Source: Siphonodentalium dalli
Lineage: Eukaryota > Mollusca > Scaphopoda > Gadilida > Siphonodentaliidae
Assembly (NCBI GenBank): GCA_032622095.1
Contig: CP136064.1
Span: 171,810,310 to 171,874,309 of the forward strand
DNA: 64,000 bases
Direction of reading: 5' to 3'
The translations under genes and the position numbers were made by a program. This document shows positions 61,101-64,000 of this stretch, in pieces; position 1 is the first letter of the stretch; each line of letters opens with the position of its first letter. The notes under the pieces are model-generated. The model made no database searches. It saw only the letters and a program-made list of their open reading frames with translations, and was not told the origin of the DNA.

Positions 61101-62115
61101 TCGAGTTTCCAACATCCTCTGGCACTATATCCACATTATTTCACTGTCAGAATGTAACCAGTTATAAAACCAGTGGAGTAAGTTCGAGATGTGTCATAAA
61201 GATAGAACCAGAGCTGATAATCAGAATAGTTAGACATTAGCGAACTCAAGCATAGTGCTGATTTCTAAGTACTAGTAATCTCAAGATACATGTAAGTGTT
61301 GTTCTATTATATATTACTAGTATATAGCAAACCTTTGCTATTTGGCTACTCATAGTAGCAATCCCCATGGAACCATTTACTACAAGTTTACACATAGCGG
61401 CAGTGAACATGTTAAAATAAGTGCATTTTTAACCCTATAATGACGGGAGCTCAGCATTAAAAATCCTGTGTCATTACATTATTTTATACGAGATAGGGAG
61501 CCTCACATTAACATATTATCAAATTCCTTACATACTTATTGCGTGGTGTGAACAAAACCCATTGAAATATAATCCCAAGACCACAAAATTGGCAAAAAAT
61601 TAAGAGAAATCGAAGCCCAAACATATTTATTAAACGTTTTACTGCAGCATAAATAGATACACATCACACCATGGCCATCACACAAGCCGGTCACCTGATT
61701 TATGTTTGAATGGCTGCAAACTCAGGCAGCAAACTGTGCTAATCTGTGAAGTTCAGGAATTCATGTGGGAGATCCCGAGATTTTTCATGTGGTTTGCAGG
61801 AAATTTTCTAATTTTCGTAAACAGATACATGTGATAATTTATAAGTGCAATTTAAGCGGTTATAACGGACTCTTTTTAACGGAGGATATCTTTCAGAGGA
61901 TATTGTTATGTGTAGTAGTTCTTTATTGTGCATGGCATTTGACAACTAGTTCCTTATTTACAATTTATCAATAGGGGTCATATGCAACCACCACAGTATA
62001 GGTACCAGAAACGTAACTAACCAGCCGGTATCATTCAGCACATACCTCGATCAGTTACAGCTTCTGCTAGTTTCATCATCTTATCTTTAGCTGTGTTCAA
62101 TAGTGGTTCCTCAAG
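36084..62115 (-). CDS. ANKIB1: ANKIB1-type RBR E3 ubiquitin ligase, C-terminal part (8 exons)
   Basis: RBR ligases of the Ariadne group take ubiquitin from an E2 onto a RING2 cysteine and pass it to substrates. The visible part is C-terminal. Exons 1-3 here encode the helical region after RING2 (EPLLNTAKDKMMKLAEAV, FVEDAVHQLLKARRVLKYSY, GYYLAGPGYKKIVFEFMQ, TELEEGTEILSQMVNRLYLR, TPRKKILEQASLAQRKRTEL), which I recognise from ANKIB1, where NRPYLRTPR and LLKTRRILKCSYPYGF are close. Exon 5 encodes a C4 zinc-site-like module, exon 6 a ubiquitin-interacting-motif-like helix, and exon 8 a long low-complexity tail. Every junction keeps phase, giving 1971 nt (656 residues plus stop). Ankyrin repeats and the RING-IBR-RING domains must lie upstream, beyond 64000. 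Intron sizes run from about 0.6 to 8 kb and are loaded with transposons. No promoter is in the window. Confidence 0.85.
37204..37534. mobile_element. Decayed TTAA-type element, inverted relative of 26376-26680
   Basis: Shares GAACTCAGAGATTGG, TCAACTGAGTCAGTTTTATG and AAAATGGCAATAACGTTAAC with the 26.4-kb copy in opposite orientation. The flanks are mutated (ATAA left, TTAC right). It lies in the last ANKIB1 intron, about 90 bp upstream of exon 8. Confidence 0.65.
37673..38634. mobile_element. hAT-like element, 962 bp, nested in the MITE
   Basis: Exact 8-bp duplication CCACAGAA at 37665-37672 and 38635-38642. Ends TAGAACCCGAAGCC and (minus strand) TAGAGCCCGAAGCC fit the hAT end rule. GC-rich subterminal GGCTGGCGGC/AGCCGGC repeats. 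No ORF of note; a smaller palindrome lies inside. Confidence 0.88.
38272..38385. mobile_element. Palindromic MITE, ~114 bp, third nesting level
   Basis: Inverted ends GGGGCCCGTAGTCCAAGTCT and its near complement; arms continue through ACTAAAACCAGCTAA, leaving a loop of about 25 bp. It lies wholly inside the hAT-like element. Confidence 0.65.
38800..39780. other. Intronic DNA, includes probable LINE-C 3' UTR
   Basis: AT-rich sequence without recognised exons. The part nearest 39780, read on the minus strand, follows the LINE-C stop and may be its 3' UTR; its end was not located. Confidence 0.4.
39782..41200 (-). mobile_element. LINE-C: 5'-truncated non-LTR retrotransposon
   Basis: On the minus strand the similarity begins at the RT motif CDISKAFERVWHRG and continues through GVPQGSILGPFLFLIYINDL, YADDTCFISTG, HKHLGFNIQSNLKWNSHI and YVLPLMDYGDVVWNN. 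Frame breaks occur near 40440 and 40120. A C-terminal motif, CQCGHPCEDAVHYFFQCP, lies near 39925-39975, like that of LINE-B. RT regions before motif A are missing, so it is a truncated dead copy. It lies in an ANKIB1 intron in the same orientation as the gene. Of the three LINEs, its sequence seems closer to LINE-B than to LINE-A. Confidence 0.88.
42030..42185 (+). repeat. 78-bp tandem duplication
   Basis: GTAGAGAGCGACCAATTAGG starts at 42030 and again at 42108. The two 78-bp copies are identical as read, so the duplication is recent compared with the surrounding decayed repeat. Confidence 0.9.
42358..43590. mobile_element. Non-autonomous DNA transposon with iterated GGGAAGATTCGG ends
   Basis: Flanked by AGACAAAC (42350-42357 and 43591-43598; a shared C could make it 9 bp). 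The left end has three and the right end four or more copies of GGGAAGATTCGG or its complement. The AT-rich middle has no ORF. Duplication length fits hAT or Mutator-like classes. Confidence 0.78.
44113..44213 (-). CDS. ANKIB1: ANKIB1 exon 7
   Basis: Reads RDDNQQTGSNVLTPMEKLDR then ELKRVLDMTTKLSIG across the junctions. Acceptor CTACAG ends at 44214; donor ATAG|GTCTGA at 44113/44112. A second acceptor, TAG, 6 bp upstream (exon start 44219) would add two residues in frame. The MEKLDRELKRVLDM stretch looks helical. No domain named. Junction phases (2 in, 1 out) fit both neighbours exactly. Confidence 0.75.
44264..44475. mobile_element. Palindromic TA-flanked MITE, copy 8
   Basis: CAGTAATGCCCAAAGTAATC to GAGCATTACTG with TA on both sides; 212 bp. 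It lies in the intron only 50 bp from exon 7's acceptor. Confidence 0.86.
44773..44899 (-). CDS. ANKIB1: ANKIB1 exon 6 (UIM-like helix)
   Basis: Translation GEIPEVILDEHMDLLRALEM then SRLQYLKDTGVVHATSESSD and QER. The segment DEHMDLLRALEMSRLQ fits a ubiquitin-interacting motif: acidic start, hydrophobic-x-x-Ala-x-x-x-Ser. ANKIB1 is known to carry such a motif (cf. NILLAIQLSLQ), and UIMs bind ubiquitin weakly. Acceptor TTACAG ends at 44900, donor GAGAG|GTACCA at 44773/44772. Phase 1 in, 2 out. Confidence 0.82.
45661..46015. mobile_element. hAT-like MITE, truncated, beside ANKIB1 exon 5
   Basis: Starts CAGGCCTCAAAATATGGTGC, with the palindromic left module and the internal TGGCAGACGACACA segment. 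It then begins the right module (GAGGTCCCCAGAGGATGAATTTG) and stops about 17 bp from exon 5. Confidence 0.7.
46033..46158 (-). CDS. ANKIB1: ANKIB1 exon 5 (C4 zinc-site-like module)
   Basis: 126 nt, phase 1 at both ends, acceptor TTTCAG ending 46159 and donor CAAG|GTAGGA at 46033/46032. It encodes NCIRADCTKPKATNPRTGNK then HDYCSLRCLRFDQLEKMDQD. The cysteines follow C-x4-C-x16-C-x3-C with HDYCS before the last pair, a spacing that suggests one zinc ion in a small module. I do not recognise it as a named domain of vertebrate ANKIB1. Being symmetric in phase, the exon can be skipped without a frameshift. Confidence 0.78.
46265..46414. mobile_element. hAT-like MITE, right half
   Basis: Starts in the inner segment (CCAGAAGATGAGGCCTAAGC), has the full right palindromic module and ends GACAGACACGCTATTTGCAG near 46405. 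With 45661-46015 it flanks exon 5. Confidence 0.65.
46442..46808. mobile_element. Foldback element, 367 bp
   Basis: Inverted ends AGGAAATGTTCAGATAATAA and complement ending at 46808. The inner arms share CATTATAATGTATTCTGTTA / TATACATTGGAATGGTCTAT with the 19.1-20.2 kb element. It lies about 130 bp downstream (minus strand) of exon 4. Confidence 0.72.
46935..47094 (-). CDS. ANKIB1: ANKIB1 exon 4
   Basis: Reads DDLRKAILASIQEVDPKDPW then IKDASGRHTNVFAVLDWPDG and DSDESDTEAKSTNG. Acceptor TTCCAG ends at 47095; donor AATG|GTCAGT at 46935/46934. Phase 0 in, 1 out. The DLRKAILASIQE stretch could be another helical, UIM-like segment, but the acidic start is weak. The end is acidic and probably flexible. 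Confidence 0.8.
47110..48150. other. Intronic DNA without recognised features
   Basis: Part of the intron between exons 3 and 4. No repeat partner or coding signal was recognised. Confidence 0.4.
48160..48698 (+). repeat. Local tandem duplication, about 175-bp units
   Basis: ACCCCCCAATATCCAATATA, AAGTGGTGGTTAAGAAAATA and ATGTTGTATCAGGCATGAAA blocks occur two or three times in the same order (48160-48210, 48420-48560 and 48575-48698). Confidence 0.75.
48703..49131. mobile_element. hAT-like MITE, 429 bp
   Basis: Ends CAAGCCTGTATTTAGTG and complement ending CAGGCTTG; flanking octamers GGAACAGC and GGAACATA share six bases. Same subfamily as 33871-34314. Confidence 0.72.
49140..49900. other. 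Intronic DNA
   Basis: It contains a stretch (49360-49590) ending GACTTCGTCTCAGGTGAGCTAAAA, whose terminal GAGCTAA and preceding repeat-like text resemble the 3' ends of the array elements. No gene recognised. Confidence 0.4.
49904..51712. mobile_element. Array element of ten ~152-165 bp units (Helentron-like?)
   Basis: The left end ATGAAAGTGTCAATGACACT holds a TGTCA/TGACA hairpin and is followed by GTAGCTCAACTTTGTAAAG. The right end is AGCTCAAACTTTACAAAGTA followed by AAGTTGAGCTAA, so the subterminal AGCTCAACTTT is inverted. Units begin near 50039, 50197, 50361, 50525, 50687, 50841, 50995, 51158, 51324 and 51477, each with AAGATGGC and GCCATGTT. An ACACGCACACACACAGACGA microsatellite precedes the 3' hairpin. 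Subterminal inverted repeats, core tandem repeats and a 3' hairpin ending CTAA recall Helentron-derived (DINE-1/HINE-type) elements. No helicase or replicase is present. Confidence 0.72.
52027..52239 (-). CDS. ANKIB1: ANKIB1 exon 3
   Basis: 71 codons in phase 0 at both ends, acceptor TTGTAG ending 52240, donor AAGAT|GTGAGT at 52027/52026. Reads TELEEGTEILSQMVNRLYLR, TPRKKILEQASLAQRKRTEL, LVAISKGLVPPETPPSLKKK and a basic KKRRKYSMDLED end that could act as a nuclear-localisation-like patch. The NRLYLRTPRKKI segment is the strongest single match to ANKIB1 (NRPYLRTPRHKI as I recall it). Phase-0 symmetry means it could be skipped in frame. Confidence 0.85.
52260..53565. other. Intronic DNA
   Basis: A TTAA followed by CCCATTGAACCCTGACG at 52395 resembles a TTAA-element left end, but I could not identify its partner with confidence. 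Otherwise no recognised feature. Confidence 0.35.
53566..53890. mobile_element. Inverted-repeat element with perfect 57-bp arms, 325 bp
   Basis: 53566-53622 and 53834-53890 are exact reverse complements over 57 bp (AATATTTTCCTAAATAAGTA ... CTTGCCCACTGAAC). The interior (53606-53785) is also an inverted match to 60002-60175. The perfect arms imply a recent event. Confidence 0.82.
54080..54770 (+). repeat. Tandem ~110-bp repeats with CGTGACCTTGAC core
   Basis: Repeated GATTTCGATGAAACTTGGTA, TTGCCCGTGCGACGTGACCT and TCAAGGTCAAA blocks. Starts after a GTGTGTCT-rich microsatellite (54095-54125). Long open frames here on both strands reflect unit lengths that avoid stops, not genes. Confidence 0.7.
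56572..56665. repeat. 94-bp structured repeat, copy 1
   Basis: GGGTAGCCCCAACCCGCGAC, GACTATCATCCTGAGTGCTA and ATTACGCCAATGAAGGGAAC. Also at 57722-57815 and 59116-59210. The GGGTT...AACCC pair can form a hairpin. Confidence 0.65.
57722..57815. repeat. 94-bp structured repeat, copy 2
   Basis: GGGTAGCCCCAACCCACGCC, GTGTGACTATCGCCCCGAGT and CCAATTAGAGGAAC. Preceded by CGATAGTCCAGGGAGCACAC, which can pair with GTGTGACTATCG and close a larger stem. Confidence 0.65.
57856..58803. mobile_element. Inverted-repeat element, 948 bp, GC-rich ends
   Basis: 22-bp ends (GTTTGGGTGCCCAGTCCTTC at 57856-57877 and its complement at 58782-58803) match perfectly. GCGCGC-rich subterminal sequence is present on both sides. 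It encodes a short acidic frame, ending about 58521, with SDSGESDCGNDSTSEFEVLS. This might be the N-terminus of a transposase, but no catalytic region exists. Target duplication not clear. Confidence 0.72.
59116..59210. repeat. 94-bp structured repeat, copy 3
   Basis: GGGTAGCCCCAACCCGCGTC, GTGTGACTATCGCTCCGAGT and ACACCAATTAGAGGAACCCT. Same block order as the other two copies. Confidence 0.65.
60238..60380 (-). CDS. ANKIB1: ANKIB1 exon 2, with GC splice donor
   Basis: 143 nt. Acceptor ATTACAG ends at 60381. The exon reads ATAKLETQFVEDAVHQLLKA then RRVLKYSYVYGYYLAGPGYK and KIVFEFMQ. The next exon must follow directly after CAG (MQ|TELEEG as in ANKIB1, MQTDLE). The donor there is CAG|GCAAGT, so the intron is of the rare GC-AG type with an otherwise ideal consensus. 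The exon encodes the conserved three-helix part of the Ariadne-like domain, known in Ariadne ligases to hold RING2 inactive. Confidence 0.87.
60484..61411. mobile_element. TTAA-flanked element, 928 bp (piggyBac-like)
   Basis: TTAA at 60480-60483 and 61412-61415; ends CACGTTCACTGCCG and CGGCAGTGAACATG. Two internal blocks (60600-60735 and 60825-60935) are inverted copies with GATAACTCGTAGT and GGGATGGAATT-type sequence. No ORF. In the intron between exons 1 and 2. Confidence 0.8.
61433..61510. mobile_element. Left fragment of the TTAA MITE family
   Basis: TTAA at 61429-61432 then CCCTATAATGACGGGAGCTC, matching the ends of 30711-30875. The right end is lost. Confidence 0.6.
61511..62040. other. 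Intronic DNA
   Basis: No feature recognised; a short open frame at 61765-61974 has no domain. Confidence 0.4.
62046..62115 (-). CDS. ANKIB1: ANKIB1 exon 1 of those visible
   Basis: 70 nt. Acceptor TCCACAG ends at 62116; donor ATCGAG|GTATGT at 62046/62045. Reads LEEPLLNTAKDKMMKLAEAV then TDR, with one base carried to the next exon. It corresponds to the helix after RING2 in ANKIB1 (LLKTAKEKMEQLSRAL as I recall it). No further upstream exon is visible between here and 64000, where a repeat array fills the intron. Confidence 0.82.
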
Positions 62116-62162
62116 CTGTGGACAATGAATACACCATAATTATAAAAGCATGAATCAGCCAT

Positions 62163-63937
62163 ATGAAAGTGTCAATGACACTGTAGCTCAACTTGGAAAG
62201 GGAAAAATTTCATGTGTTACAGTCAATGGAGTGATTAGGAATGTGGAATGTTGAAAGGCCTACTAGTTATGGAAATAGTAAAATCCAAGATGGCTGCTGG
62301 CGGTCATGTTTTTTGGCCGAATAACCCCAAAAAGACTCGTTCCCATCTACATGTCATTGTTAACAGCAGTACGAGCTGTAGCCCGCGCCAATGGATTGAA
62401 TTTTGAAATGCAAGATGGCCACTGGCAGCTATGTTTTAATGGCGAATAACCCCAAAATGACTCGTTCCCATCTACATGTCAATGTCAACATTCCAGACAA
62501 ATTTCATAAAGATCAGACCAAAGGTACGACCTGTAGCCCGCGCCAAAGAATTTAGTCATGCCAAGAGTAAAATCCAAGATGGCAGCTAGCGGCCATGTTT
62601 TTTGGCCGATGACCCCAAAATGACTCGTTCCCATCTACATGTCATTGTTAACATCCATGACAAATTTCATGAAGATCTGACCAAAGCTACGACCTGTAGC
62701 CCGCACCAAAGGATTTAGTCATGCAAAGAGTAAAATCCAAGATGGCTGTTGGCGGCCATGTTTTCTGAACGAACGATCCCAAAATGACTCGTTCCCATCT
62801 ACATGTCATTGTTAACATCCATGACATATTTCATGAAGATCTGACCAAAGCTACGACCTGTAGCAAAAGCCAAAGGATTTAGTCATGCAAAGAGTAAAAT
62901 CCAAGATGGCTGCTCGCAGCCGTGTTTTTCGGCCGAATGACCCCAAAATGACTCGTTCCCATCTACATGTCATTGTTAACATCCATGACAAATTTCATGA
63001 AGATCTGACCAAAGCCACGACCTGTAGCCCGCGCCAAAGGATTTAGTCATGCAAAATGTAAAATCCAAGATGGCTGCTGGGCTGGTGGCCATGTTTTTTG
63101 GCCGAACGACCCCAGAATGACTCGTTCCCATCTACATGTCAATATTAACATCCATGCAAAATTTCATTATGATCAGACAAGCAGTACGACCTGTAGCCCG
63201 CGCCAATGGATTGAATTTTGAAATCCAAGATGGCCGCTGGCAGCCATGTTTTTATGCTGAACGACCCCAGAATGACTCGTTCCCATCTACATGTCAATAT
63301 TAACATCCATGACAAATTTCATGATGATCAGACAAGCAGTACGACCTGTAGCCCGCACCAATGGATTGAATTTTGAAATCCAAGATGGCCACCAGTGGCC
63401 ATGTTTTTTGGCCGAATAACCCCAAAATGACTCGTTCCCATCTACATGTCAATGTCAACATTCATGACAAATTTCATAAAGATCAGACAAAAGGTACGAC
63501 CTGTACCCCGCGCCAAAGGATTTAGTAATGCAAAGAGTAAAATCCAAGATGGCTGCTGGCGGCCATGTTTTTCGGCCGAACGACCCCAAAATGACTCGTT
63601 CCCATCTACATGTCAATATTAACATCCATGACAAATTTCATGATGATCAGACGAACAATACGACCTGTAGCCCGTGCAATGGATTGAATTTTGAAATCCA
63701 AGATGGCCGCCAGTGGCCATGTTTTTTGGCCGAATGACCCCAAAATGACTCGTTCCCATCTACATGTCAATGTCAACATTCATGACAAATTTCATAAAGA
63801 TCAGACCAAAGGTACGACCTGTAGCCCGCGCCAAAGGAAATTGTTGACGGACACACGCACAAACAGACACACGCACACACAGACGACGGACGCCAAACCA
63901 TGGCAATAGCTCAAACTTACAAAGTAAGTTGAACTAA
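62163..63937. mobile_element. Array element of ten ~127-166 bp units (Helentron-like?), younger copy
   Basis: Same ends as 49904-51712: ATGAAAGTGTCAATGACACT at the left, and AGCTCAAACTTACAAAGTAA then GTTGAACTAA at the right. Units near 62286, 62413, 62575, 62737, 62903, 63067, 63227, 63382, 63547 and 63701, each with AAGATGGC and a nearby GCCATGTT. ACACGCACACACAGACGACG microsatellite at 63850-63895. Open frames such as HLHVNINIHDKFHDDQ are repeat artefacts. Confidence 0.75.
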
Positions 63938-64000
63938 TAATGATAATAATGGTGCTTATTTAGCGCTTATCTCCAGTACAAACGAACCCTAAGCACTTTA
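63938..64000. other. Window end
   Basis: A short ATAAT-rich stretch followed by unique-looking sequence; nothing can be called. Confidence 0.3.

Noticed and set aside
63528-63909. Open frames with HLHVNVNIHDKFHDDQ
   Set aside because: Pure translation of the ~160-bp array units, seen in all copies at 49.9, 62.2 and elsewhere.

Overview
The window looks like nuclear DNA of an AT-rich marine invertebrate metazoan. The evidence is canonical spliced exons, several non-LTR retrotransposons, dense MITE-type DNA transposons, and arrays whose cores read ATCCAAGATGGC...GCCATGTTTT. I cannot name the phylum from sequence alone; lophotrochozoan or invertebrate deuterostome would both fit. No bacterial operons, CRISPR arrays, tRNA genes or rRNA genes were found.

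Only two host-gene signals are supported. (1) The 3' part of an ANKIB1-type RBR E3 ubiquitin ligase gene lies on the minus strand, from 62115 down to the stop codon at 36084. I reconstruct eight exons from splice sites and reading phase: 62115-62046, 60380-60238, 52239-52027, 47094-46935, 46158-46033, 44899-44773, 44213-44113 and 37114-36084. They join into one open frame of 656 codons plus stop. The upstream ankyrin and RING-IBR-RING exons must lie beyond position 64000. (2) One terminal exon of a C-type-lectin-like domain lies on the plus strand at 14108-14316, with no partner exons visible.

Nearly everything else recognisable is mobile or repetitive. About 0.9-11.3 kb is a dead LINE (LINE-A) broken by a second LINE (LINE-B, with a clear 10-bp target-site duplication) and by a DNA transposon, which holds a smaller element that holds a smaller one again. 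11.5-13.8 kb holds tandem 'gggccataactct' repeats. 14.9-16.5 kb holds hAT-like and TTAA-type MITEs. 17.7-19.1 kb holds direct repeats and a 40-bp minisatellite. 19.1-20.2 kb is a foldback element. 21.2-25.4 kb has inverted arms of roughly 690 bp.

From 25.5 to 44.5 kb there are eight copies of one almost fully palindromic MITE flanked by TA, with several TTAA-flanked palindromes and a 5'-truncated LINE on the minus strand. Within the ANKIB1 introns are two large arrays of ~150-165 bp units (49.9-51.7 and 62.2-63.9 kb, with partial relatives at 34.4-35.5 and 41.5-44.1 kb), hAT-like MITEs, and a ~6.3 kb unit bounded by inverted repeats (53.9-60.2 kb) ending 49 bp from a GC-AG splice donor.

I find no gene system that I would call new. 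The most unusual material is the nesting, the ~160-bp arrays with paired YY1-like cores, an ANKIB1 exon encoding a C4 zinc-site-like module wedged between transposon remnants, and a set of unclassified inverted-repeat elements.
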